From assembly GCA_030248215.1 (NCBI GenBank), contig JASANG010002950.1, forward strand, positions 62,001 through 126,000: a stretch of DNA of 64,000 nt, read 5' to 3'. This DNA is from Enoplolaimus lenunculus. Lineage: Eukaryota; Nematoda; Enoplea; Enoplida; Thoracostomopsidae. The translations under genes were made by a program, and so were the position numbers. Below, one piece after another: positions 11,901 to 22,019 of the stretch. Every line of letters starts with the position of its first letter. Positions within the stretch are counted from its first letter, which is position 1. The notes beneath the pieces were generated by a model. It worked only from the letters and a program-made list of their open reading frames with translations. It did not search any database and was not told where the DNA came from.

Positions 11901-12896
11901 CGTAATATTCGTCAGGAACGCCTTGGATCCGGACGGCAGACACGGCTGACTGGCTGGGTATCCGATTTTGTACCGTTCATTTACACTCGGGATCAAAGAC
12001 AGCAAAACCACGCGACGCATGGGGTTGATTTCGTTGATTTGAACTACGCAATCAGCGTCACAGATGTGATTCTTCAAGATGGCATGGCAGGTATCATCGT
12101 AGGCCACCGGGATATAGGGGATAAATCGCTCGAAATTCCTGGAAAAACAATTCGCTTCAAGTTGTAGATTATCTTGCAGAGGGCAAAAACATTTTCTCGC
12201 TCGAACTCTGGCTCGCAACAAAGTTTATATTTAATTTGACTCATGTTACTTTTAGGGCCGTCCCGGTTTCAGTGAATCTGTAAAAGAGTAGGCCTACATT
12301 CTGGACTACATTTTTTGCTTATGCTTAGGCTTAGGCTTATGCTTAGGAATACGCTTTTGCAACGCTTAGGCTTAGGCTTAGAATTACGAATACGCTTAAT
12401 CTACTGTTACGGCCCTGAAGTAACATTGGCCCTTAATTTTTCGCTTCCAAAATTGAAATCCTGAATACGTCTTTGAGCTTTGAGAAATGAGCCGATTAAC
12501 GCGGAGTTGGAAAACCCTTGTCGAACAATGGACCGATTCGCGAAGTTTTGATGACGTCCGTCAACGTCCAGCGCCGTATGTAACCGTTGAATCACTCATA
12601 GTTCAGTCCACTTCAGAGTATAAATTTTTCATCAGCCCAAGAAAATTAAGTACTGTATTGACCTGAATAAGAGGGGGTAATAAAAGGGGGTCCCATTTTG
12701 AGTCCGAATAAAGTGAAGTCCGTATCCCTAATAAGAGTCAGTGCATATTTCAATGAAACTATCCATTAATGTTCCAGGTAAAACATGGCAAACAAAAATT
12801 GCACTCGGATTCTTGGGAACATCTCAAAATGCTCAAACGCTCGCATTACGTCCTGCGCTTGGATGGTTGGCGTATTTTGACGAAACTACGACTTAA
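5964..12896 (+). CDS. DUF4419-family protein with N-terminal signal sequence
   Basis: Six exons: 5964-6308, 7766-7942, 9292-9477, 10262-10594, 11916-12090 and 12778-12896. All have AG/GT borders. Junctions are phase 0 except the last (phase 1). The product is 444 residues. Residues 1-20 (MRNRYLFVLILIFST...) are a likely signal peptide, so the protein is probably secreted or lumenal. DUF4419 (Pfam) landmarks appear in order: ISPDDIWTLIIQ (163-174), a HKGKKQLTLKV stretch in exon 3, FSTT (251-254), CGIP (282-285), GWVSDFVPF (360-368) and RPALGW (430-435). The molecular function of DUF4419 is unknown, so none is assigned. The start was chosen at 5964 because the in-frame ATG at 5907 lies inside a transposon. 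If the fifth exon is not spliced it reads on to a stop at 12165; the spliced form restores the conserved C-terminal RPxxGW, so it is preferred. Introns carry several MITEs. Confidence 0.82.
6317..6736. mobile_element. M7 hAT-like element abutting a splice donor
   Basis: Starts CAGAGTTCCAACGGAATTCC and ends CCGGTTGGAAACCTG, with ATTCCG/TTCCGG-rich arms. Flanks are GTAAATCG (6309-6316) and GTAAATAG (6737-6744), a 7/8 matching 8-bp target duplication. The left copy of the duplication is the 5' splice site of DUF4419 intron 1. Confidence 0.75.
7181..7503 (-). mobile_element. TTAGGC MITE, type A, in DUF4419 intron 1
   Basis: GGCCAATGTAAAGAACAGGG at the left and GATCTTTACAATGGGCC at the right. The interior repeats a (CCTAAG)n block plus TAAGAATGAGTTTATT about five times. 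Flanks ATTAAATA and ATCAAATA match at 7 of 8 positions. Confidence 0.9.
8235..8419 (+). mobile_element. TTAGGC MITE, type B, in DUF4419 intron 2
   Basis: GGCCAATGTATAGAATAGGT at the left, CCCTGTTCTATACATGGCC at the right, TTAGGC array inside. Flanks AAAGTTTG and GAAATTTG match at 6 of 8 positions. Confidence 0.85.
8517..8669 (+). mobile_element. TTAGGC MITE, A-left/B-right chimera
   Basis: The left end CACATGTAAAGATCAGGGGC is type A, while the right end GGCCCTGTTCTATACACTGG is type B. The interior TTAGGC run is short and degenerate. A recombinant or cross-mobilised copy. Confidence 0.75.
8955..9050. repeat. A/C-only low-complexity tract
   Basis: About 95 bases with almost no G or T on the plus strand: a C run, then CACC and CAACC mixtures with an A run. 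It is strongly strand-asymmetric and lies between two TTAGGC MITEs in DUF4419 intron 2. Confidence 0.85.
9069..9233 (+). mobile_element. TTAGGC MITE, type A, 59 bp before DUF4419 exon 3
   Basis: GGCCCATGTAAAGATCAGGG at the left, CCCCTGTTCTTTACATTGGC at the right. Flanks TAACTTTT and AAACTTTT match at 7 of 8 positions. Confidence 0.9.
9977..10219. mobile_element. Non-autonomous element with CAGAGGCGGATCC end (hAT-like)
   Basis: CAGAGGCGGATCCAAAAATT at the left and GTCTTCAGATCCGC at the right. Related text recurs near 28880-29005 and 33562-33730 (GGCGGGTTGGCAAA and ACCTTACCATTTTATC blocks). It lies in DUF4419 intron 3. Confidence 0.5.
10726..11027. mobile_element. M4 element in DUF4419 intron 4
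   Basis: Starts AGCCCTGTTCACACGTGCAA and ends AACTTGCACGTGTGAATGGC, near-perfect inverted ends. The interior holds repeated ACTTGCA/TGCAAGT words. Confidence 0.8.
11198..11405. mobile_element. M2 hairpin MITE in DUF4419 intron 4
   Basis: CACTGCAAAAAATGGTGAGT at the left and CACCATTTTTGCAGTATA at the right. The two halves are complementary over nearly their whole length. TA flanks fit Tc1/mariner-type insertion. Confidence 0.85.
11582..11754 (+). mobile_element. TTAGGC MITE, type B
   Basis: GGCCCATGTATAGAACAGGA at the left, GGCCCTCTTCTATACGTTGG at the right. The TTAGGC interior is short. Flanks CTGAGCCT and CTAAGCTG match at 6 of 8. Confidence 0.85.
12238..12431 (+). mobile_element. TTAGGC MITE, type C, in DUF4419 intron 5
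   Basis: ACTCATGTTACTTTTAGGGC at the left and GGCCCTGAAGTAACATTGGC at the right. The interior has the TTAGGC array with the type C spacer ACGCTTTTGCAACGC. Flanks TTTAATTT and CTTAATTT match at 7 of 8. Confidence 0.88.
12656..12750. mobile_element. M9 left-end fragment
   Basis: ATTGACCTGAATAAGAGGGG, then TTTTGAGTCCGAAT and TCCGTATCCCTAATAAGAGT, match the left part of the full M9 element at 50929-51284. The fragment ends just before DUF4419 exon 6. Confidence 0.6.
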
Positions 12897-12924
12897 CCGA
12901 AAAAATAAAAAACTCAATAATTAT

Positions 12925-13102
12925 GGCGATGACAGGGTCGTAACAGTAGTATAAGCATATTCCCTAAGCCTAGGCCTAAACGTAAGAATGACTTTATGCC
13001 TAAGCCTAAAAATAAGCTGAAGCAAAAAAACTAGTTTAGCGCTTTAGCTTACTATATTGCTGTCCCGCAGAAAAATTTGCGCCCCTAATGTTTGAATGGA
13101 CC
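12925..13102 (-). mobile_element. TTAGGC MITE, degenerate
   Basis: A CAGGGTCGTAACAGTAGTAT left part, CTAAGCCTA-type interior, and a GCAGAAAAATTTGCGCCCCT right part are family-specific. The outer ends are eroded. It lies just after the DUF4419 stop codon and could supply the 3' untranslated region. Confidence 0.6.
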
Positions 13103-13359
13103 AGAATTAGTGACCGGTTTTGAACATAATCCAGCAATTTTGAATCTACTCATGACTTGATGCGGGATTCACGTTATAACCGGGGAAAGTCGAATCACGG
13201 TTTGTCCCGTGTTGGTTCGACGTCAACATTAAAATTAGGGCTTCATATTGAGTCAGCGGACAAAACTCGAATGTCATATGTCATTAACTTACAAACCACC
13301 ACTCTTCCACCACTCTGAAATGTTCAATGTGTGCAAGAGTCGGTATGTTGCATAATACT

Positions 13360-13800
13360 GCGGGACATTTATGCGAATATCATATGATATTCCAAAATAA
13401 CAACGAATATAGTATGATATTCAGCGGGACAGTGTAATCTTTGGGTGCTAATGAATAAATCGAAAGGCGATGGCATCGCCACAGAGGTGCTTTACAATAC
13501 CGAATAAACGCCTGCGAATTCGTTTCCGACACAAAATCGCTTACAACCACAGCTTCATAATTTAAAAATTCAAATTTCAAGTTCTAGTGTCATATCATAT
13601 TCAACAGGACAATTTGGGTATGTTACCTCAAATATGCAGACATTTGAAAATATATCATATGATAATCGCTGACAATACGTCGAATATCATATGATATTGA
13701 AGAACGAAAGGTGACATCCGCGTCCTTATAATAGCAGACAAAAACCAATTTTTGAATATGATATATGGTTTATAAGCAGAAAAAGTGTCACCCTATAGTC
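13360..13800. repeat. Region rich in ATATCATATGATAT palindromes
   Basis: GAATATCATATGATATTC-like palindromes recur near 13376, 13410, 13660 and 13682, often beside GGGACA or TGACA. It looks like a decayed inverted-repeat element, but I could not define its ends. Confidence 0.4.
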
Positions 13801-13939
13801 TAATAGGGACAAAACGGGTCCCAAGCTGACCCGGTTACAAACTGAAATCCGCATGAGCTACAACCAAATACACCGTAAACAAACAAGATTTGTAAACAGG
13901 GTAAGTACAAAAGTGCAAACCAACTAAAAATTGTGAGTA

Positions 13940-13995
13940 TAGACTGTAGTGACCCGAATAAAACAAGTGATAATATGATAAGATTCTATTTTGAG
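13940..13995. mobile_element. M9 left-end fragment
   Basis: TGTAGTGACCCGAATAAAAC and TTTTGAGTACGAATCAATAA match the M9 left end. Confidence 0.55.
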
Positions 13996-14585
13996 TACGA
14001 ATCAATAAAGAGTCTATAAATGTTGCCAGCATGGTGCAACCGGAAGTGAAAAATACCTAAGCCGAAGATCAACAAAACTCGCTGGAACCGGATTTGAAAC
14101 CGGACGTGAAGCGAAATTTTAGATAGTTTGAACAATGTTTAATTTGCTAAATTCTAGTAAATTATCTCAAAATTATTGTCAAAAAAATTTGGTGTTAGGT
14201 TTATTTTTGACAATTTACTGCTCAAACTTGTACCAAAACTTAAAGTCAAACGCATAGAAAGATACAATTTTAGAAAATTATAAAAAATTTTACTACCAAA
14301 ATTGCCGAAACCTCCGACAGGAATTCTACCATCTGGACAGATCTTGAGGGAAATGCATTATGCATTCCCAACTCCCTATTTATATATCAGACACTGTACA
14401 AGTTTTAAATGTAATTATAGCTGGAATACCTCACATACGGATTTTGTGCAAGTTTCCTGCATTCTCTGTTTACAACAGTTTCGTAGCACTTAGACGCGAT
14501 TGTTCTGTACAATTAGAAAATTTGCATACAGATTTTATATGCGTTTGCTAACTCTCTTGCGCATTGCGCAGAGTTAGACGACTAG

Positions 14586-15256
14586 CAGGGTGTGTAAAAC
14601 TAACGAAAACTGACACGAAACCGGATAGTGAACAAAAAAGCACAAACGGAAATGGAAATGAAAACGGATATCGAAATATATAAATTTCAAATAGGTTTTA
14701 TTTTTCTGCCAACACAATTGAGACGTGTAAATGTTCGTCGAACTTTCTAAAATTTTGAAGAAAAAATGGCGGATTCACCGAAATTTTAAAGATTATAGAT
14801 TAATATCGTAATTTCTGTTACATTTTAAACAATTGCAGCACATATGTATTGAAAAGAAATTTACGTAATTTATAATGTTCAACGTAAAAGCCCTATTCAC
14901 ACGTGCAAGTTTTTGCTGCGAGAACTTGCAGGTACGAATTGCACGCAGAATTGAAATTTTTCATCAGCCAATGAGAAAGCGGATGCAATAAATTCATTGA
15001 ACTTGCATGGTTATTCACACATATGAACTAAATTGCCAGCTTTGATTTTTAATGAATTATTTGCCGCTGCAAGTTTTTCAAACGCGATTTCGGACACAAC
15101 TTGCAGGTACAAGTTGCAGCTACAAGTTGTCGTAGCAAAAACTTGCACGCGTGAGTAGGGCGTTAAAATTAACACATGTCCTGTATTTCTATAACAGAAA
15201 CGGGAACGGATACCGATTTTTACCGGAATTGGAAACGGATATCCGGTTGGGCCATG
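14586..15256. mobile_element. M6 hAT-like element, interrupted by an M4 insertion
   Basis: Starts CAGGGTGTGTAAAACTAACG and ends ATATCCGGTTGGGCCATG, with ACACAATTGA and GGAAACGGATATCCGG blocks shared with 20114-20475. Flanks ACGACTAG and ACGAGAAG match at 6 of 8. An M4 element occupies 14886-15176. Confidence 0.75.
14886..15176. mobile_element. M4 element nested in M6
   Basis: AAGCCCTATTCACACGTGCA at the left and ACTTGCACGCGTGAGTAGGG at the right are inverted ends. The M6 homology at 20114-20475 runs on either side of this block and lacks it, which shows insertion into M6. Confidence 0.8.
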
Positions 15257-15552
15257 ACGAGAAGTATACACGATTTAGAAAATGGTTCATTTCAACATCC
15301 TTTCATTTTCTAGTTGCACATTAACTAATTTTGAACAAATATTTACATGAAATTCACTTTTTGGTAAATTATCGCTCAGTTGTTAAACCAAAAATTATAA
15401 AGAAAGCATCTTCTTGCGAAATAGTCTCAAAACAAATTATATTCCCCGTTGTTTAAGTTCTGTTGTTTTCTGTAAACGTTCTATTTCCTTGTTTTAAATT
15501 GGCTAAACATTCTATTTCTGTTGTACAAAAGTCATAAGACGATTGAAATTAT

Positions 15553-15893
15553 AAATGTTTTCTAATTACAGTTTTTGAATATTTTTTCAATCTTTTTTTT
15601 TTAACTTTTTCACTTGTATTTGGCTCAGTGGACATACGTTAATTGTAGGCGCTTTCTTAACTGGCAGATATGGACACAAGCGAACTTTGAAACTGGTTAA
15701 GCTTTAGGTTTAGATTTAGGCTAAATGTTTTCTAATAACAGTTTTTGAATATTTTTTCAATCTTTTTTTTTTACTTTTTCACTTGTATTTGGCTCAGTAG
15801 ACATACGTTAATTGTAGGCGCTTTCTTAACTGGCAGATATGGACACAAGCGAACTTTGAAACTGGTTAAGCTTTAGGTTTAGATTTAGGCTTA
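15553..15893. repeat. Direct tandem duplication, two units of about 170 bp
   Basis: The segment starting AAATGTTTTCTAATTACAGT at 15553 is repeated almost exactly from 15723 (AAATGTTTTCTAATAACAGT). Both units run through GGTTAAGCTTTAGGTTTAGA. Divergence is a few bases, so the duplication is recent. No coding content is seen. Confidence 0.9.
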
Positions 15894-15940
15894 CGATTAA
15901 TATTAGGATTATATTTTAGGGAGTAGTGCTTCTTATAATT

Positions 15941-16115
15941 ACTAATGTATAGAACTGAGCCGAAACAGTAAAGTATATTCCTAAGTCTAACCTAAACCTT
16001 AAGCGTGAGAATGAGTTTACGCCGAAGCATAAGCCTAGACAGAAAATCCAAAGCTTAAGCGCACTCTGTTGCAGTCTCGCAGAAAAACATTCCGCCCCTG
16101 ATTTTTACATGGGTC
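15941..16115 (-). mobile_element. TTAGGC MITE, B-like left and type A right
   Basis: ACTAATGTATAGAACTGAGC at the left resembles type B, and TTCCGCCCCTGATTTTTACA at the right is type A. The TAAGCC interior is degenerate. Confidence 0.7.
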
Positions 16116-16237
16116 GTATATATGTCTTGCTATATGAAAGATGGCTGGTTTTGATATGTCGAGATATAAACTTCAACTTTAGGCTTAGGCTAAGATTCTG
16201 GCTTAGCCAGCGGATTTGAATTAAGTTAAGTTTTGGT

Positions 16238-16651
16238 CAGGGTACAACGAAGGTCTGCGTCCGGCTCCGGCAGAAAATTGGCCTCCGGGTCCGACTCCGG
16301 TAGAATTTTTGCATTAGGTTCCGGCAATTGCGGTAGTCAAATTTTGCACAAATTTGCAAAATTTATCTGTTTAGCGCTTCGTTTTATTTTTGTCACAATT
16401 TTCACGAAAGAATTTCCGAAATTTCGCCGAAAATTAGCGTAAAACCAAACAACTTAACATATTTCAGATATTGGCTAAAATTAACTAATTAACCATTATT
16501 TTTACCACCTACTTTCGCCTCACCTCCGGCTCCGGCAAGTTTCGTTGACCTTCGGTTCCGACTCCGGCAAGTTTTGTTAACCTTCGGTTCCGGCTCCGGC
16601 AAGTTTCGTAGACCTCCGGCTGCGGCATTTTTCACCTCCGGTTACACCCTG
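16238..16651. mobile_element. M7 CCGGCTCCGG-rich hAT-like element
   Basis: Starts CAGGGTACAACGAAGG and ends CACCTCCGGTTACACCCTG. Arms carry tandem GGCTCCGGC words. Flanks GTTTTGGT and GTTTGGTC are similar. An ORF across it reflects the repeat, not a gene. Confidence 0.75.
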
Positions 16652-16856
16652 GTTTGGTCAATGTTTTTGTCATATTGAATTGTAGCTTAAAAAGTCGAAA
16701 AGAACTTCCGATCCTGAGCTTAATCGCGGTATTAACGGACCGTGAATTGAAGTGATTCAAGCATAAAATTCTCAATTTAATAGTGGCTGCTGCAAAAACG
16801 TATCCCTTGAGTGTCGAGACAAAGCGATTGTAACCGCACATACGATACAGAGTGTC

Positions 16857-17049
16857 GGTCCATGTAAAGATCAGTAGCGGAACAGTTTTTGTGTGGGACT
16901 GCAATAGAGTAAGCTTAAGCTTTAGACTATTTTTTAGCCCGGCTTAGACTTAGCCTTAATAGGTTTACGAATCAACTCAGTCTTACGCTAAGGCTTAGGC
17001 CTAGGAATAAGCGTGTAATACTGTTCCGCCCCTGTTCTTTGTATTGGCC
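16857..17049 (+). mobile_element. TTAGGC MITE, type A
   Basis: GGTCCATGTAAAGATCAGTA at the left, CCGCCCCTGTTCTTTGTATT at the right, diverged TTAGGC interior. Confidence 0.82.
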
Positions 17050-18526
17050 AGGCTATCGAAGTGTGTAAGTATATATTAATATCTATTAAGATCACGACAT
17101 TAACGCAATATTAATTCTTCACAGGTCATTAATTTTTTTGTTTTACTCTTCCACGCCTTAATATTGCCATATGGCTGTTTAAGTTATGTATTTATGCTTA
17201 CGCAAACATGTCGGGGTCCTTTGGGTTATATTCTTGCGCAGCCGGCGTTCGCTCAACCCTGATCTGATGCTAAATAATTTTTGCGTATTTGAGCTTCTCA
17301 TGACATCAATATCATCATTCCACAGCCTAACTTGATTTTTTTAAAATATTTATCTAAGGTCTTAATTGAAACACCTATGCATATACTGGATCCTGTAATC
17401 AACTTAGGTCCACAGACCCAACATTCGGGTGCATTCAGCAAAGGACATTGTACCAAGCTTTATCTTTATCTGTAAGCCCATTGCAAACTTCTGGCTAAAT
17501 GTGCTACACATGGTTGCGAATACCCAAACCATATATTTTCGCCAAATAAAATAGTTGTTCGAAGCAGATAATAAGCATTAAACTTACGACTTCTGTGGTT
17601 CTAAGTATTGTTGCAGTTTTTGGAAACATTGTAGCGTAGAACCAGGTGAGTATTTGGTATACTTTTAAGTCAAGAAATGCTCATATGACGAAAATAGGTT
17701 GTTTCCTGTACTTGTACAGAAAAACGCAATCACCTACGGTTCTGGCCGTTTCTTTGTTGCTGTTAGTTGTCAAGCCTTATATATGTCGGTTGGTGTCGGT
17801 ATGAGCGTAGCCAAAATGTTAATTTGAAGGCTATCACGCCGTTTATCTGTGTTCTACGTTAAAATGCACACACGGATGTAAAAAAATGTTCCACCCACCC
17901 AATTCGGTACAGCATCAAAATACACATTCAAACTTGAGGCAAGAGACAGATTTATAGTTGTACTTTAGCCATTGTAAATTGTCCAGATTGTGTCGGAGTT
18001 CCGAAGGGACTGTGGACAAATACATGCCGTCCGCAGGATATCAGGACATTCATAACAGCTTACGTTGGAATAGGGAAATAAATGCTTATTGCACGCAAAA
18101 AATTTAAATCCCTTCCGATGTACTAGGGACATTCCAGTGTTGCATAGGTAGTCAGTCTCGTGACAATAACAGTTCCTGATAATGGAGTCATGGACAACAA
18201 ATACTGACTCCTAGATCATAATTATTGTCTAAAGGTTCATACAACGACATGCTGACATTTAAGTCATTGTATTAACAGAGTTTATAAGGACAACGTAGGT
18301 ACCCAAAAGTGAACGACATTTTTTGCAAATGTGTGCGCATTTTAACATGGATGACCCATTATTTTTCGCTAATCAGTATTTCTTAGCTCTGCTGGAATAA
18401 ATATTTTCAAATTCCTATTAATTTTAATATTAATTTTTACGTTGTATTTTTTGTTTTCGATATATTTCATATCCGTTGTCCATCGTTCGAAGCCGCCTAG
18501 TGACGCTTCAAACCCGTTTGACCATA
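17050..18526. other. Unassigned single-copy-looking sequence
   Basis: No long ORF, no family motif and no element ends were recognised in about 1.5 kb. It is the longest MITE-free stretch in the left half of the window, and short exons could be hidden here. Confidence 0.5.
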
Positions 18527-18649
18527 CTTAGGCTTAGGCTTAGGAATTAGGAACACATGTTTGCAACGATTAGGCTTAGGCTTGGACTTAGGCTTAGGCT
18601 TAGGAATACGCTTTATCTACTGTTACGCCCCACAAAGTAACATTGGCCC
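18527..18649 (+). mobile_element. TTAGGC MITE, type C, left end truncated
   Basis: The TTAGGC arrays with the ACGATTAGGC spacer and the right end TGTTACGCCCCACAAAGTAA-CATTGGCC are present. The GGCCCATGTTACTTT left end is missing. Confidence 0.75.
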
Positions 18650-18871
18650 CGGTTTCTGTCTGTTGTTCAAAAAAATAATTTTCTGGTTTTGTGTTTTATG
18701 GCAAATGTATTCTTAATTTTGGCATTTTTTGTTTCATATTTTTTATGCCAAATTTCAAATGTTGACAGTTGGTTTTTAAAAGATAACATATTCCATCAAT
18801 TGTGTTTATATTTTGCTTTACCATTGCGAACTGGAACAAACTGTCCCACGACCTTGCAATGAGGTTTTAGG

Positions 18872-19053
18872 GCATCTCTCCGAAAAAGGCTCCAACGGAC
18901 TACACAAACTGAGTCAAATTCGACTCCAACAGAGTCAAATTCAACTCACTGAGTCGTACATTTGACTCTGACGGAGTCGAATTTGACTCATTTGTGTAGT
19001 CCCGTAGAGCCTATTTCTAGAGAGTCAATTTGACTCGCCATTTTTTGCAGTGT
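18872..19053. mobile_element. M2 hairpin MITE, left end eroded
   Basis: CATCTCTCCGAAAAAGGCTC leads to the central GACTCTGACGGAGTCGAATT and the right end CACCATTTTTTGCAGTGTA. The first 20-25 bp of the left end are replaced. Confidence 0.75.
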
Positions 19054-19087
19054 ACGATCTTTTCAAACAGTGGATTATGACAAAGTT

Positions 19088-19242
19088 GGTCCACGGAAAA
19101 ATTAGTGACTGAACGTTGTTCTGCGAGACTGCAGTTGGGTGAGCTTAAAGCGTTATACTAATTTTTTTGCTTATGCTTACGATTAGGCTTAGACTTAATA
19201 ATATGCTCATAATACTGTTACGGCCGTGTTGTATACACTGGC
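19088..19242 (+). mobile_element. TTAGGC MITE, diverged
   Basis: A GGTCCACGGAAAAATTAGTG left part and CTGTTACGGCCGTGTTGTAT right part flank a decayed TTAGGC-like interior (GCTTACGATTAGGCTTAGAC). Confidence 0.65.
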
Positions 19243-19680
19243 ACAAAGCTGAGCTAAACCAGAATGACCCAATGACTGTAACGAAGATTTCATTTCGGGA
19301 AGGCATAACTTCATGTACCAGGTGCGTAAGGAACGACAAAAAGTGATTTGACCTCAATTTTGTAGCTCAGCCCCCCAAAACTGGCTTAAACAGTTTTGAT
19401 TGTTCTGTTTGAACCCCGTGAAATATTTTGGTTCTTATCGAATATTTCGTTGAACGAATCCGTTACGACATTTTATTTTAATTTCCGCTCATTCTTAAAT
19501 GTAATTTCCTGATTTTTGCCACACTGAAAAAGCTAAAAACGATGTCACTTTTGATTCAAACTCGATACAGTAACCAAATCATTTAATTTAGTTTAACTTA
19601 AAAACTATCGTAGCTGTTTCAACCCATCTTAGATAAATGAAGAAGAAATACGTAAGATACGTCCCTACTTTACAAATTAC

Positions 19681-19828
19681 GGCCAATGTAATGCTCAGGG
19701 GCGGAACAGTGTTATAAGCATATTTCTAAGCCTAAACCTAAGCCAAGTAAAAAATTATTCAAAGTCTTTAAGCTTACTCTATTGCAGTCCAACAGAAAAA
19801 CGTTCCGCCCCTGACCTTTACATGGGCC
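19681..19828 (-). mobile_element. TTAGGC MITE, type A, exact 8-bp duplication
   Basis: GGCCAATGTAATGCTCAGGG at the left, CCCCTGACCTTTACATGGGC at the right. Flanks are identical: CAAATTAC on both sides. The TAAGCC array is very short (about three units). Confidence 0.92.
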
Positions 19829-20113
19829 CAAATTACTAAAATTGCATTTGGTTTCTCTCTCCAGCCTCGCTTTCGAAGGTTTTTCCACCATATGATGAGC
19901 CCGTATGCCGAAATTTTGGAGGCATTTTGCATATTTTGTCATGTTTGTTACTGTGTAACTATTGTGGGGATGTCTTGGTTGTCGATGTCACCTGGCTGTC
20001 TTTTCCATAAGTAAAATTTTACGCTTCTTTGGGTATTGTTTACAGGTAGAATAAGACTTTTGGATGGAAGTCTTTTTAGTTTGTGTTCTGTTCAAATTTA
20101 ATGAAATAATCAG

Positions 20114-20475
20114 CAGGGAGTAAACGGGTAGCAAAAATAACGGAAACGTAAACGGAAAACGGATCCTGAAGTATTAAAGTTTCAAAAATGTTTTATTTTT
20201 CTGCCAACACAATTGAAGCGTGCATAAATTCGACGGTTTTCAAAAGGTTTCAATAAAAAATGGCATATGCATGGAAACTTTTCAGTTTTTGGATAAAAAA
20301 TGCGAGATATATACAGTGATTTATAACTAAATTTGAACTTAAAATTAACGTAATTTCCGTTATATACGTGATTTATAACTAAATTTGAACTTAAAATTAA
20401 CGTAATTTCCGTTATTTTCATAACGAAAACGGAACTGAAATGGACACCGGGAAACGTATATCCGGTTACGCCCTG
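20114..20475. mobile_element. M6 hAT-like element
   Basis: Starts CAGGGAGTAAACGGGTAGC and ends ATATCCGGTTACGCCCTG. Flanks ATAATCAG and ATAATTAG match at 7 of 8. Within it, a segment of about 55 bp around TTAACGTAATTTCCGTTAT is locally duplicated (20310-20418). Confidence 0.8.
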
Positions 20476-20495
20476 ATAATTAGTAAATTATACAT

Positions 20496-20973
20496 GGTCC
20501 ACAATAAGGAGTGACACTGTGGTGCAAAATTTCCAGTCATTCCGACAAATTAATAAATTTATAAAATATTTTATTTCAGTTTGCAGACTGAATTTTAAAA
20601 TTTTTTGATAAAATTTATCACAAGAGAAACTACTCATTATAATCAGTTTCGATTCATGATCGCGCATTGATGAATAAATTTCAGTTTGCAAACTGACTGT
20701 AATTTGAAAAGCAGCATGCAGGAATTGAACGATTTTAAAATTTGCAGTTTCAAAAGAAAGTAAATAAAAATTCTTAAAATTTAATTACGTAATGTAAAGT
20801 CAGTTTGTAAACTGATTTTTTTCTTAGTTTGCAAACTGTTATTACGTTACTGCAATGCATTCTTGGCTACGCAAACAAATACGATTCAATTACCCGGAAT
20901 TGAATATTGTTTAATAATTTATTTTCAAACCGAATTCCGTTTTCCACCACTGTGTCACTCCTTATTGTGGACC
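20496..20973. mobile_element. M10 inverted-repeat element
   Basis: GGTCCACAATAAGGAGTGAC at the left and its exact inverse GTCACTCCTTATTGTGGACC at the right. The interior repeats CAGTTTGCAAACTG palindromes (20577, 20682, 20803, 20828). Only one copy is seen in the window. Confidence 0.85.
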
Positions 20974-21570
20974 CTGTACCATGGGCTCTTGTGTTTATGG
21001 ATAAACCTGGAAATATTATCGTCGAGTGTTTGATGCAGTTTTTGTGCCATTTCATCGACATTCAAAGTATTGTATGCCCAACTGTATATCTGATGGGTTT
21101 GGATCAACTGTTGCACCCCCTGGCGTTCGGTAAAGTATGCAACTTAGCTTGTACCTCCTCCTACGCTTCGACAGAATTTTTGGCCCTGAGAGAGAGATAA
21201 AGGTTATCGCATGTCAGGGTGCAACTAAAAATGACAAACTTACAGCTGAAACCGGACCCGGGTGTCAATTAAGTTCCAGGCTGCCTGTGACTGGATCTTG
21301 TCGCATGCATAGGCAGCTTAAACGAAATTATTCAACAAACGTTTGCATGCATCCGTTTCCATTCTAGAAAGTCTATTACTGTTTTTAACTAATCGTTTTC
21401 CCAGTGGCATAGAAAAAATGAAGAAGTTCATGGATTGAATGCGGTTTTGGGTTTCAATCGAACGGATAAACCGCAGTAGACTCATGAAAGTAAACCATCG
21501 GAATTAAGCTATTTTAATCCTGATTGTTAGCGGATTACGACAATCATTAGTAGGTCGGTGCTTCAGAATT
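20974..21570. other. Unassigned sequence
   Basis: Two short overlapping ORFs (20907-21200 and 21137-21367, plus strand) show no family resemblance, and the first starts inside the M10 element. No other feature is seen. Confidence 0.4.
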
Positions 21571-21828
21571 GGCCGACGGAACGTTTTTATGTGGGACTGC
21601 AATAGACGAAGCTTAAGTTTAGACTAATTTTTTGATTGGCTTAGGTTTACGCTTAGGCTTAGGCTTAGGAATGAACTCATAGTTACGTTTAGGCTTAGGG
21701 TTAGGCTTATGCTTATGCTTAGGCTTAGGCTTAGGCTTAGGCTTAGGCTTACACTTAGACTTAGGCTTAGGCTTAGGCTTAGGAATGTGCTTATAATATT
21801 GTTCCGCCCCCGTTCTTTACATTGACCC
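21571..21828 (+). mobile_element. TTAGGC MITE, type A, long array
   Basis: The left end is damaged (GGCCGACGGAACGTTTTTAT lacks the TGTAAAGATCAG part). The right end CCGCCCCCGTTCTTTACATT is intact. The array is long, with TTATGC and TTACAC variants. Confidence 0.82.
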
Positions 21829-21985
21829 ACATCTCCATAACCAAGAGTAAAACGAGGTAGTATAGATTGGGCAACTATTGTAAGACAAGCCAGTGAGAAA
21901 TTTGACGGATTTTGGTATTAAATGTACAGTATTGATTGATCCCAAAAATCTTTTTACAAATATCACGGATATTTTAAATAACCTG

Positions 21986-22019
21986 CGTATACCGTTCCGC
22001 CCCTGTTCTTTACATTAGC
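21986..22019 (+). mobile_element. TTAGGC MITE right end only
   Basis: GTTCCGCCCCTGTTCTTTAC-ATTAGCC is a type A right end with no visible interior or left end. Confidence 0.7.

Noticed and set aside
12091-12167. Read-through 3' end of DUF4419 exon 5
   Set aside because: Using the donor at 12091 and the acceptor at 12777 restores the conserved RP-x-x-GW terminus. The read-through tail has no family match.
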